The notes below the pieces were generated by a model. The model saw only the letters and a list, made by a program, of their open reading frames with translations, was not told the DNA's origin and searched no databases. Shown piece after piece: positions 36,759 to 44,085 of a DNA stretch of 64,000 bases (position 1 is the stretch's first letter; the number at the start of each line of letters is the position of its first letter). The position numbers and the translations under genes are program-made. Source of the stretch: a virus; the IMG/VR virus record IMGVR_UViG_3300031703_000003, positions 1 to 64,000 of that record, one strand, 5' to 3'.

Positions 36759-37142
36759 TTAAAACTCTGCCTGTTCAGTAAAATCAGTATCAAATTTTAT
36801 CTGCAAATCTGTTGCAGTGGTAGTTGGTAGATATATTAATTTGACTGATACTGTTATTGTATGTGAATCGTGGACCACTGTAACTTCAGTATCTGATATT
36901 TCAAATCTAGGGTCGTACGAGATAACTTGATAAACATCATCATTGATAAGTTCAATTGTGTTTTCGTCAAGTGGTTGAAAGATATAGTATGGCAAGTTGC
37001 TGCCAAATGTAGGGTCAGTCCATTTTTCACCCTTGCGGATGTTGAAATGATTTATTAAATCTTGTTTAGCAAGCTCCATGTTTTTTAGTCTTAAACTTGT
37101 GCTTGTCTGATTTATAGTTGTGTAGCCTATTATATTATCCAT
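36759..37142 (-). CDS. 25: Baseplate wedge protein gp25-like
   Basis: A 127-residue homologue of T4 gp25, the small wedge/sheath-initiator protein also found in type VI secretion. It has NHFNIRKGEKWTDPTFGSNLPYYIFQPLDE (shown in two parts: RKGEKWTDPTFG and PYYIFQPLDE), the gp25 core where a disordered loop precedes a conserved Gly, followed by YDPRFEISDTEV. The start ATG at 37142 coincides with the predicted transcription start of a late promoter; no ribosome binding site precedes it. A TTG at 37157 would lie inside the promoter. Confidence 0.85.
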   Translation of the reverse strand: MDNIIGYTTINQTSTSLRLKNMELAKQDLINHFNIRKGEKWTDPTFGSNLPYYIFQPLDENTIELINDDVYQVISYDPRFEISDTEVTVVHDSHTITVSVKLIYLPTTTATDLQIKFDTDFTEQAEF

Positions 37143-37147
37143 ACAAG

Positions 37148-37155
37148 TATTTATC
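37148..37155 (-). promoter_or_regulatory. T4-late-type promoter (GATAAATA) for gp25-gp6
   Basis: Minus-strand GATAAATACTTGTATG. The last A of the box is at 37148 and the A of the gp25 ATG at 37142, exactly the -6 to +1 distance of T4 late promoters. The same 15-base string, with a C in first position, occurs at 43126-43111. Confidence 0.65.
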
Positions 37156-37182
37156 AATAAAATTCTGTAGGTATTTAACGGG

Positions 37183-37740
37183 CTATCCTAGAGTGACAAT
37201 CTCTGCTAAGTGTAGTTTTTCTTCAGGCCAGTGGAGAAAATCCTGCCATGCCATGTCTGGGATGTACAAATCATAGTGTAATGCAGCGCCGTTAATTTGA
37301 TACCATGTTGGCTTAACTGGCTTAGTTATTGGCCTTACGGGTCTGTCACCTTTTTTAACATTACAAGGTCCGCATGCCGCGACAGTGTTTTCCCATATTA
37401 GCTTTCCGCCTTTGGATTTTGGTATTACATGGTCAATAGTTAAGTCAGCGGCTGCGAACATGTTGCTACAGTACTGACAACAGAATTTATCCCGTATGTA
37501 CAGGTTCCTGCGGCAGAACTTTGCTCTTGTTGGGTGCTTGTGAAATCTATTCATCATAACAACACTTGGTAGTGGTATAGTAAGACTACTGCTTCTTAAA
37601 AATCTATTTTCGTAATTTTTAATAACACGAACTTTGTCTCCAAACATTGCTTTTATTGCAGTCTGCCAACTTATAGTACTAAGTGGCAACATACTTAGTG
37701 GTTGTGCATCTGCATTTAAAAGTAGTACACTGGCATGCAT
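37183..37740 (-). CDS. HNH endonuclease
   Basis: A 185-residue HNH nuclease. Zinc-binding and catalytic blocks are clear: FCCQYCSNMFAAADLTIDHV, with Cys-x-x-Cys and Asp-His, then PKSKGGKLIWENTVAACGPCNVKKGDR with a second Cys pair and the Asn. The N-terminal 80 residues are a VLLLNADAQPLSML-type extension common in such free-standing HNH proteins. It cuts DNA; in phages such genes are often mobile. Position between the lysozyme-like gene and gp25, within the baseplate transcript, fits an inserted free-standing nuclease. Start ATG 37740, AAAGGAAC upstream. Confidence 0.85.
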   Translation of the reverse strand: MHASVLLLNADAQPLSMLPLSTISWQTAIKAMFGDKVRVIKNYENRFLRSSSLTIPLPSVVMMNRFHKHPTRAKFCRRNLYIRDKFCCQYCSNMFAAADLTIDHVIPKSKGGKLIWENTVAACGPCNVKKGDRPVRPITKPVKPTWYQINGAALHYDLYIPDMAWQDFLHWPEEKLHLAEIVTLG

Positions 37741-37753
37741 GTTTCTGTTCCTT

Positions 37754-38479
37754 TTACAGGTTTAGCATAGATGATAATATCCGTTTTCTAGATTCTGCTG
37801 TCTTTGGCAAGAACCGTTTTGTTTCTGCATAATAAACATATTCAGCTTGTGCTTTGCTATGGTCATCTAACAATCTATCTGGATATTTATTTGCTATCTC
37901 TTGTATTCCTTGTTCTTTAATTAATGAACGGTCTTTGGCAATTCCATAATCAGCGAGCATAATAACTTTCGCTTCTAGTTGCCTAGCTACTCTGTTATTG
38001 CCGCTGTTTGTCATTGCAGTAGCTACGTAATCCCATTGTCTGTTTTTTACGTAGTCATATAGTTCAAATGTTCGCTCTGGCGTGCCGACACGTGTCCAAT
38101 CACCTGTGAGGTAATACATACTCAGCATGCCGTCATATTGGCTTTGACTTAGTGACTTTAACACAAACACTTCTTTGAATTTACGTTCTTTGTCTTTGAA
38201 CACTTCAATCCATTTATTGTAAGATGCTGCTTCTGTCAGTCCTGCACTATCAATACCGTCTACTAAATTATACCCAATTTTTGTTATTTTGTCAACATCT
38301 TTATACGCAAATCCTTTCCATTTTATAGTACGCAACATGAGATTTATCATCTCATTGCTTGCTTCAAGTTTGTTTATTGCAATCAACGTAGTAGCCGTTA
38401 TTTTGTTTGCTACTGGAAACAAATCAAACGGCAATAAATCCTTTGATTCAATTACATTTGGTAATACATAGTTTGCCAT
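37754..38479 (-). CDS. Degenerate T4-lysozyme-like protein (split-off gp5 lysozyme domain?)
   Basis: A 241-residue protein. Residues about 45-200 can be laid on T4 lysozyme: MLRTIKWKGFAYKDVDKITKIGYNL against [28 protein letters not shown] (compared in parts: MLRxI, YKD, IGxxL), SLSQSQYDGMLSMYY against the LDAVRRCALINMVF helix, and RQWDYVATAMTNSGNNRVARQLE against the KRWDEAAVNL...NRAKRV region. The catalytic Glu11 position reads Lys/Trp and Thr26 reads Lys; only the Asp20-like residue (YKD) remains. It is probably not a working muramidase. The gene overlaps the gp5-like gene by one base (TAATG). Confidence 0.5.
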   Translation of the reverse strand: MANYVLPNVIESKDLLPFDLFPVANKITATTLIAINKLEASNEMINLMLRTIKWKGFAYKDVDKITKIGYNLVDGIDSAGLTEAASYNKWIEVFKDKERKFKEVFVLKSLSQSQYDGMLSMYYLTGDWTRVGTPERTFELYDYVKNRQWDYVATAMTNSGNNRVARQLEAKVIMLADYGIAKDRSLIKEQGIQEIANKYPDRLLDDHSKAQAEYVYYAETKRFLPKTAESRKRILSSMLNL

Positions 38480-39729
38480 TAGCCTGTGTTTCCTTTGCCT
38501 GTTTCAAATGATTCCTGTACTCCTGTTACACCTTTCCATGGGTGATGCTCTGGTACACGGCTGTTAATGCTTTGTGTAACATTTGAATTTTGTGTTTGTG
38601 CTTGAACTGCTGCTTTGTCGGCTGTTTTTGGAGTAGGACCGTTCATGTCAATTCTACTTCCTTGCATATAAACATTTTGAGAAGCAGTTGCATTGATATT
38701 GCCGTCAGCATTGCTGTTAAGGTTAAGAGCACTGTACACATCAATTGATCCAACACTGCTTTCTATCTTGACGCCTTCGCTTCCTGAACTTTTAATGTTT
38801 ACGCCTTGCTCTGCTTGCATGTTAATACTTCCCTTAGCATGCACGTTATAATCGCCATCAGTTGCTATGCTTACACCGGCTTGGCTGTATATATCTACTT
38901 GTCCTTCGCTGTCCATTTCTATCCATCCGCTGCCGCCCTTGTTTGTTATGAAAATAAATCCATTTGAATCATCAAGTAATATCTGGGCGCCGCCACGTGT
39001 TTTAATTCTAATGTTATCGCTGCCACCTTGTGCGTTGCCGTCGTCTAAGCTTAGTGTGTGTCCTGCTTTTGTTGTAATACCAAATACATTACTTGGGCTT
39101 TCACGTCTAGCACTACTTTCACTATGTCCACGTACATAGTCATTTGCTAACCCAGATTTAACCAGATTGTTATATGCTTCTGGGTTTGATGGGCGGGTAT
39201 CTGGATTCTCAGTGTCGTTTGGATTCTTTTCAGCAGTTGGTGAAAGATAAGTAACATCTTTGTCATCATCAACTCCGTCATACGCGTCGCCACTTGCGTT
39301 GCCGCCCATTGTTGCATTTCTATCACGTGGTGGAAGAAATCCAATTAAGAAGCCCTGTTCCATTGATCCAGTAAATGCTACAAGAACATTTGATCCAGGT
39401 GATGGTGGCTGTGGCCACATGCCATAAGTTTTAGGGGCTCCGTTAACACTGCTACTTGTGTCGCCATAATCTTCGACGTTATCAGATGAATCTGATATTC
39501 TAGTGCTGCCACCAAATGGTGTGCTTAATAATATAATGCGTTCTGCTGTGGGTCCAAGTTCAGGAATAGTTACAGTTATGCGACCATTGCGCTGGGCATC
39601 TGAATCATTTATAACTTCAGCTACGTATATACCGTTGAGTACGTTGACGTTATATCCCTGGCTAACGTTTGCACGTTTAGCAATATTAACGCCTGTTGTT
39701 TTTATGCCTGAGCCGGCTGCTGATGCCAT
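38479..39729 (-). CDS. 5: gp5-like tail spike/hub protein without lysozyme domain
   Basis: A 416-residue protein. The N-terminal OB-fold region has GIYVAEVINDSDAQRNGRITV and PELGPTAERI, then WPQPPSPGSNVLVAFTGS and FLIGFLPPRD, as in gp5/VgrG proteins. The C-terminal 150 residues are short beta repeats (GQVDIYSQAGVSIAT, DYNVHAKGSINMQ, GSIDVYSALNLNSN, GNINATASQNVYM) that fit the triple-stranded beta-helix needle of gp5C. T4 gp5 has a lysozyme domain between these parts; here it is replaced by a linker rich in Asp, Asn and Pro, and the next gene encodes a lysozyme-like domain separately. Ribosome binding site GAGGTAGAATA. Confidence 0.75.
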   Translation of the reverse strand: MASAAGSGIKTTGVNIAKRANVSQGYNVNVLNGIYVAEVINDSDAQRNGRITVTIPELGPTAERIILLSTPFGGSTRISDSSDNVEDYGDTSSSVNGAPKTYGMWPQPPSPGSNVLVAFTGSMEQGFLIGFLPPRDRNATMGGNASGDAYDGVDDDKDVTYLSPTAEKNPNDTENPDTRPSNPEAYNNLVKSGLANDYVRGHSESSARRESPSNVFGITTKAGHTLSLDDGNAQGGSDNIRIKTRGGAQILLDDSNGFIFITNKGGSGWIEMDSEGQVDIYSQAGVSIATDGDYNVHAKGSINMQAEQGVNIKSSGSEGVKIESSVGSIDVYSALNLNSNADGNINATASQNVYMQGSRIDMNGPTPKTADKAAVQAQTQNSNVTQSINSRVPEHHPWKGVTGVQESFETGKGNTG

Positions 39730-41558
39730 TATTCTACCTCTAAGTTTATTAGTGTGTCAAGTAACAAAAACGAGCTGCTGTTTGCATCACGTAGCGAACT
39801 TACACGTTGTGTAAAAGATCCTTGCTGGAACTTACTTTCAACTTCTGTAATTTTATATATGCCTGTTGTTATCATGTCAACTGGGCCTCTCATTTGCCTA
39901 AGTAATAAATCATCTGCATTTGGTTGAAAATTAATAAAGGCCATGTATATTGCATGAGATGCAGAGTTAAATAAATTTGTATTGTTGTTGCCCATGAATA
40001 CAGGGTCGCCGCGTACTTCAAGTGATAGCATCTGCGCGTCTGCGATTCTACTAGCATGTGCGTCCATTGAAGCAGCTGCTATTTTATCAGTTGATGTTGT
40101 TTCGTTTACTTGCTGGCCAGCTGCTCCAACTGTTTGTTCTCTAAATACTGGGCTTTGATTAATGTTATACTTTTGTAATGTTAGATCGCTTAGATACTTC
40201 ACAGGAGCTGCTGACCTAGCTGACTGTGGGTTTGCTGTATCATCTGTATCATCTGTATTTTCTTTTTCTGGTTCGATATTTGCTTCAAACATATTATTAT
40301 TATCTGCATAATATATTCCACCCATTGGCGAGAGTGCGTTAAAGAATAGATTTTTTAATGTTAAATCTATATCCATTACTTCTAGGTTTTCACCTGAGTA
40401 CTGGTAAGAATATTTTTTAATTAATCCTGGCAACACTAGTTCATCAAATCGACGTTCTTGTACAGTTGCCGTATTTCTAAGTTGAGTAATGCTATCCTTT
40501 TTTATTGGTGTGCTGTCGCCATGCAGTTTAGTTCTCACATTAAGTGTTATCATTCTGCGTTCAAGATTATATATTGGACACATTATGCCCAGCATTTCAA
40601 CACTAGGTTCTACTTCTATTGCATATGTAACTCCGGCCTCTCTGGCTACTTTTGAGAATTCTGCAAAGGTAGTAGTGTTGGCAGCTATTAGATTTTTAAT
40701 AGCTGCGGTTAATTGTGTTTCAGTGTTAATTGTAACTGTTCTTACACCTAGCTTGTCTAGTGTTTCGCCTTGGCCACCAGCTTCGCCACTGTTTGCTGTG
40801 CCGCCCCACGGAGCAGATTTTAAATCAAATGCTGGCAGTAGTAGTGCGTCCTGTGCTGCAATAGACATTGAACTATCAAAATTAACTTTATACAACACTA
40901 GTGGACTATCTTGGCGTTCGTCCATTGCTGCCCACGATGCATCATTTAGTGATACTTCCAGACCATTTAAAAATGTTTCTACTGTTGTTACATCTTCTAC
41001 TGTTATTGTACTGGTTGTTACTGTTTCTAGTTGCGCCATGATAATGTGCGGAGCAAAATCCACAAAGTACTTTGCGCCTGCATTGCCAAGTGAACCGGTA
41101 ATGCCTCTGATTTTGCCTGTGTACAAAAATGGTTCTGGATAATTTTTTGTGGCTCCTGTTATTGGATCTCTGCCTACAAAGTCTAACTTTAGAACATACA
41201 GCATTGACTCAAAATTAACGCCGCCGTCTGTTGATTTGTTTAAGTAAGACCCAATTGTTAAAATTCTGTCTAGTAAACTAAAGCCTAATGGTTCTATTAG
41301 ATCGAATGTAATTTGTGTTACATTTGCATAACCATTTTGCACTGAGCCGGTATTTGACTTAATCATTACGTTTTGCACTGCATAACCAGCTTCTACTCCG
41401 TCTTCTGCAATAATAACTGCTTTGCCTGCGTTTAGTGCTGCGTCATCAGATTGGCTAAGCCATGCAAACGGATCATTGAACACTTCACTGTCAACAATAT
41501 AGAATGTAAATTTGTAGGTGCCTGACGAAACGGTATTGAGCCAGTTGTCTTTTAACAT
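39729..41558 (-). CDS. Baseplate hub protein, gp27-like (position and layout)
   Basis: A 609-residue protein between gp53 and the gp5-like spike. It starts LKDNWLNTVSSGTYKFTFYI, is mixed alpha/beta, and contains QNVMIKSNTGSVQNGYANVT and a long acidic loop (ENTDDTDDTANPQSARS). The last part (LRQMRGPVDMITTGIYKITEVESKF) resembles the closing strand of hub proteins that form the gp27/VgrG-like trimer under the spike. In T4-like phages the hub gene lies beside gp5, which supports the role. I do not see a motif that proves homology to T4 gp27 (391 residues). Confidence 0.55.
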   Translation of the reverse strand: MLKDNWLNTVSSGTYKFTFYIVDSEVFNDPFAWLSQSDDAALNAGKAVIIAEDGVEAGYAVQNVMIKSNTGSVQNGYANVTQITFDLIEPLGFSLLDRILTIGSYLNKSTDGGVNFESMLYVLKLDFVGRDPITGATKNYPEPFLYTGKIRGITGSLGNAGAKYFVDFAPHIIMAQLETVTTSTITVEDVTTVETFLNGLEVSLNDASWAAMDERQDSPLVLYKVNFDSSMSIAAQDALLLPAFDLKSAPWGGTANSGEAGGQGETLDKLGVRTVTINTETQLTAAIKNLIAANTTTFAEFSKVAREAGVTYAIEVEPSVEMLGIMCPIYNLERRMITLNVRTKLHGDSTPIKKDSITQLRNTATVQERRFDELVLPGLIKKYSYQYSGENLEVMDIDLTLKNLFFNALSPMGGIYYADNNNMFEANIEPEKENTDDTDDTANPQSARSAAPVKYLSDLTLQKYNINQSPVFREQTVGAAGQQVNETTSTDKIAAASMDAHASRIADAQMLSLEVRGDPVFMGNNNTNLFNSASHAIYMAFINFQPNADDLLLRQMRGPVDMITTGIYKITEVESKFQQGSFTQRVSSLRDANSSSFLLLDTLINLEVE

Positions 41559-41559
41559 G

Positions 41560-41844
41560 TTATGTAAACCTTGTTGGTACTTTTATCTTTAGTCCTGCTT
41601 CAAAATCAACAATGGGATCATTGAGTTCATCTTGGTTAATTACTGCAAATATCCACCATAATTTAGCATTGCCATATAAATCGTTTGCTAGTACGTCTGG
41701 GCGTTGGTGATATTTATTTTCAATAGTGTATGTATTTGTTGATATATTTTTAATGTCTGCAACAGTTGGTTCCCATATCCCAAGGTATTTCTTATCTTCG
41801 ATTACAGTTGATCTATAAAGGCTATCTCTTCTATATTCTGTCAT
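41560..41844 (-). CDS. 53: Baseplate wedge protein gp53-like
   Basis: A 94-residue protein with YHQRPDVLANDLYGNAKLWW, then IFAVINQDELNDPIVDFEAG and LKIKVPTRF, the signature of the gp53 wedge family, which resembles a LysM-like carbohydrate fold. T4 gp53 is about twice as long; the short form is usual in aquatic T4-like phages. It stands between the hub and the tube-cap protein with GGAGGCTTTGCATA as ribosome binding site. Confidence 0.8.
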   Translation of the reverse strand: MTEYRRDSLYRSTVIEDKKYLGIWEPTVADIKNISTNTYTIENKYHQRPDVLANDLYGNAKLWWIFAVINQDELNDPIVDFEAGLKIKVPTRFT

Positions 41845-42467
41845 TATGCAAAGCCTCCAAGTAAATTTCCTTTTGCGAACGTATTAATATTAAATTGCTT
41901 TCTAACTTCACTTGGCGCAAGTTGAACAGACAGTTCCAATGATATAACTAACATCGTTGGGATAATTCCATATTCAGTTTCTACGTAGTTAACATCTTCT
42001 GGTAACGTGTAGTTGAAACTTCTTATAACTACAGGTGTTGCTTTTGCATGTAGTGCGTTTCTGCCATACACTCTAAGATTTAGTATCGGTGGTGGTGTGC
42101 CTGCTGTCGTTCTACGCTGTTCGCCGAAGTCTGGCTTTGTGCATGTTTTAAAGAAGTGAAGCATTGCTGCTGTATGACTTGCTTCTTTGATATCATTTGC
42201 TGTGAAATTCGCTGTGATACTTATTGATGGATTCTGTGTTGATATAAAGTATTGCGGTTGATACGCTGTATGTGTGACATCATACGAGCCATAGTTTGCT
42301 TGATGTCCAAATTGAATTGTAGGAGTGTATGGAAAAATTAAACCGCCGTCATCCTTTAACGGAGCAAGTATACCTTCTAGATCAAACGGATTACCTGCTT
42401 TCACTTTTAGTGATACGCTGCCGTGATATGAATCTATAAACTCGTTGTTAGATGAATCAACTATCAT
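41844..42467 (-). CDS. Baseplate tail-tube cap/initiator protein (gp48/gp54-like)
   Basis: A 207-residue protein with LIFPYTPTIQFGHQANYGSY, SISITANFTANDIKEASHTA, MLHFFKTCTKPDFGEQRR, TPPPILNLRVYGRN and FNYTLPEDVNYVE. This is the tube-like fold order of the T4 gp48/gp54 pair, which sit on the hub and start tail-tube polymerisation. T4 has two such proteins of 320-364 residues; only one, shorter, is visible here. It overlaps the nucleotidyltransferase by 4 bases and has GGAGATAACTTCCA upstream. Confidence 0.7.
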   Translation of the reverse strand: MIVDSSNNEFIDSYHGSVSLKVKAGNPFDLEGILAPLKDDGGLIFPYTPTIQFGHQANYGSYDVTHTAYQPQYFISTQNPSISITANFTANDIKEASHTAAMLHFFKTCTKPDFGEQRRTTAGTPPPILNLRVYGRNALHAKATPVVIRSFNYTLPEDVNYVETEYGIIPTMLVISLELSVQLAPSEVRKQFNINTFAKGNLLGGFA

Positions 42468-43093
42468 TGGAAGTTATCTCCGTCCATTGGATTCTGGCTT
42501 AGTATATTTCGTAGTGCATCATACATTGGCTTTGCAATGCCTGAGCTTGCTGCGCCACTTGCAAACGAATTAAAGTCGCCTGCTCTAACAGCTTGTCGCA
42601 TTTTACTGGCACTCATTCCTTCTGCGCCATCTGCGTCTGGGTCGCGTTGTCCTGCACTTACTACATTAATACTGTTAAAGTTATATTCTTTGCCGTTATA
42701 ATCATTTAGAATTTTATTGAACTCGTTAATTCTGTCGCTTCCTGCTACATATATAATATCTGTGTATCCAAGAAGTTCTAACTTTGCCATTGCTTGCATT
42801 ACAGTTTTAACCTGTGAATCTCCTACTTTGACGTTTGGAAAACTTGCTTGCGCAAATTTAACCTTCATTTCAAATGGCAATGGATCTTTGTTTTCGTATC
42901 CCTTTGATCCTGTTGCTTTTGACTTGCTACCAGATGATTGGCTTAAAAATATATAAGCATCACCTTGTTGAGCTGCAACTGCATTAGCTAGTTTCTTGTG
43001 ACCTATAGTAGGCGGGTTCATTCTACCAAAAGCAAATGCTGCAACTTTAGCAGGATTGTCTTCTGACATATTTATAATTTCATTTATGATCAT
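42464..43093 (-). CDS. Nucleotidyltransferase (NMNAT/cytidylyltransferase-like), first gene of the late baseplate operon
   Basis: A 209-residue protein. AFAFGRMNPPTIGHKKLANA holds the nucleotide-binding GRxNPPTxGH pattern, with TIGH replacing the HxGH motif, and GMSASKMRQAVRAGD corresponds to the ISSTxxR block that binds phosphate. Enzymes of this superfamily adenylylate or cytidylylate small substrates such as NMN. Start ATG 43093 is chosen because TTGGAAAAA lies before it, inside a late-promoter leader; an ATG at 43069 and TTG at 43117 are alternatives. Role inside a baseplate operon is unclear. Confidence 0.75.
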   Translation of the reverse strand: MIINEIINMSEDNPAKVAAFAFGRMNPPTIGHKKLANAVAAQQGDAYIFLSQSSGSKSKATGSKGYENKDPLPFEMKVKFAQASFPNVKVGDSQVKTVMQAMAKLELLGYTDIIYVAGSDRINEFNKILNDYNGKEYNFNSINVVSAGQRDPDADGAEGMSASKMRQAVRAGDFNSFASGAASSGIAKPMYDALRNILSQNPMDGDNFQ

Positions 43094-43113
43094 AACGTAT
43101 TTTTCCAATTCAT
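43090..43113 (-). CDS. Candidate seven-codon leader ORF coupled to the nucleotidyltransferase start
   Basis: Starting at ATG 43113, the predicted +1 of the late promoter, the codons read Met-Asn-Trp-Lys-Asn-Thr-Leu-stop. Its TGA overlaps the ATG at 43093 as ATGA, the same overlap used by gene pairs throughout the window. It could be a leaderless peptide ORF that feeds ribosomes to the next start, or chance. Confidence 0.3.
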   Translation of the reverse strand: MNWKNTL

Positions 43114-43118
43114 ACAAG

Positions 43119-43126
43119 TATTTATG
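43119..43126 (-). promoter_or_regulatory. T4-late-type promoter (CATAAATA) of the baseplate operon
   Basis: Minus-strand CATAAATACTTGTATG. The core and the following CTTGTATG are identical to the gp25 promoter at 37155-37140. It faces left into the tail genes and lies 17 bases from the -35 of the divergent gp55 promoter. Confidence 0.65.
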
Positions 43127-43142
43127 CCTTTGAAATCAACGG

Positions 43143-43171
43143 TTGACTTGTGCGGAAAGATAAGCTATAAT
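43143..43171 (+). promoter_or_regulatory. Sigma70-type promoter of gp55 and the recombination genes
   Basis: TTGACT (43143-43148), a 17-base spacer and TATAAT (43166-43171). One mismatch in twelve. It lies 21 bases before the ATG of gp55, with GGAGGAATAATT between, so it gives a short leader with an excellent ribosome binding site. It predicts early expression. Confidence 0.85.
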
Positions 43172-43192
43172 AGTATCAACGGAGGAATAATT

Positions 43193-44071
43193 ATGGCAGC
43201 AGCACCTAAACAGTTTTATTTAACAAACAAAGAGTTACTCAAAGAGATCCATAAATCAAAGATGACGTATTGCTATGTCAAAGATGACCAGTACGCAGAC
43301 TATGACTTGATTGTGGAATCATTTGATGACATTACAACAGAAGCGGTTTCTGAGTCTAAGCAGGCTCGCGCAACACGTATTCAAAAGAAAGCACATGATG
43401 TAGAAGTAAAACGTTGGGAAAAGGGGTTAACTGGCAAGAAGACAAAGCCACGCGTAGCTGATTTTTATGTAGATCCAGATTCTATTCTTGATACAGACAT
43501 TGTTATTCGTGTAATGACATTTGAACATGTACCACTTGAAGCTCGTAAAAACAAACCAAAATCAGAAGCAGACTTACACAGTAAGTGTAACTTTCCACCA
43601 TTTAAGCATTATGCATACGTTAACAATGAATTAGAAGAAGTAACTCGTAGTCATTGGGAAGGCGGCATGGACAATGGATACTTTAGTGTTACACACGGCA
43701 AGACTAACAACACACTAGGCGCTATGTACATTAAGTTGTGCGAACGTTATAGTATGCGCGGCAACTGGCGTGGTTACACCTATGTAGACGAAATGCGTGG
43801 TCAAGCACTTGTACAACTAAGCCAAATTGGACTACAGTTTAATGAGTTTAAAAGCCAGAATCCATTTGCTTACTACACAGCAGCAATTAATAATAGTTTT
43901 ACACGTGTTCTTAACCTTGAGAAGCGTAGCCAGAACATTCGCGATGACTTACTTGAAGAAGAAGGATTAAATCCAAGCTTCACTAGAACTTTCAATGCAG
44001 AATGGGAAGCGAAAGAGAAGAAAGAAATTGAATTAATGAGACAAAAGAACTTAGACGCAAAGCTAAAATAA
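43193..44071 (+). CDS. 55: Late transcription sigma factor gp55-like, with N-terminal extension
   Basis: A 292-residue homologue of T4 gp55 (185 residues), the sigma-like factor that directs host RNA polymerase to late promoters together with the sliding clamp. The C-terminal part has the sigma region: YTYVDEMRGQALVQLSQIGL, FKSQNPFAYYTAAINNSFTR and VLNLEKRSQNIRDDLLEEEG. The first 130 residues, including SKQARATRIQKKAHDVEVKRW and FPPFKHYAYVNNE, are longer than in T4. Start ATG 43193 follows GGAGGAATAATT; the open frame upstream to 43124 runs through the promoter and is rejected. The gene is divergent from, and next to, a late promoter. Confidence 0.85.
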   Translation: MAAAPKQFYLTNKELLKEIHKSKMTYCYVKDDQYADYDLIVESFDDITTEAVSESKQARATRIQKKAHDVEVKRWEKGLTGKKTKPRVADFYVDPDSILDTDIVIRVMTFEHVPLEARKNKPKSEADLHSKCNFPPFKHYAYVNNELEEVTRSHWEGGMDNGYFSVTHGKTNNTLGAMYIKLCERYSMRGNWRGYTYVDEMRGQALVQLSQIGLQFNEFKSQNPFAYYTAAINNSFTRVLNLEKRSQNIRDDLLEEEGLNPSFTRTFNAEWEAKEKKEIELMRQKNLDAKLK

Positions 44072-44085
44072 AGGTTAATTAATAT

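Noticed and set aside
37183-37740. HNH gene as part of a group I intron in gp25 or the lysozyme-like gene
   Set aside because: Both neighbouring genes are intact with normal starts and stops, and no intron core was seen; it is a free-standing gene.
40489-41142. Plus-strand frame of 217 residues opposite the hub gene
   Set aside because: Shadow frame rich in Ser, Val and Ala; the minus-strand hub gene is tightly overlapped with its neighbours.
43069-43076. TATAAATA on the minus strand in front of an internal ATG of the nucleotidyltransferase
   Set aside because: An exact late box, but it overlaps the first base of the internal ATG at 43069, so the start point would lie inside the gene. The upstream box at 43119-43126 explains transcription better.
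43111-43117. Leaderless start of the nucleotidyltransferase itself at the promoter ATG
   Set aside because: The ATG at 43113 is out of frame with the gene; only a TTG at 43117 is in frame there. It is reported as a mini-ORF instead.
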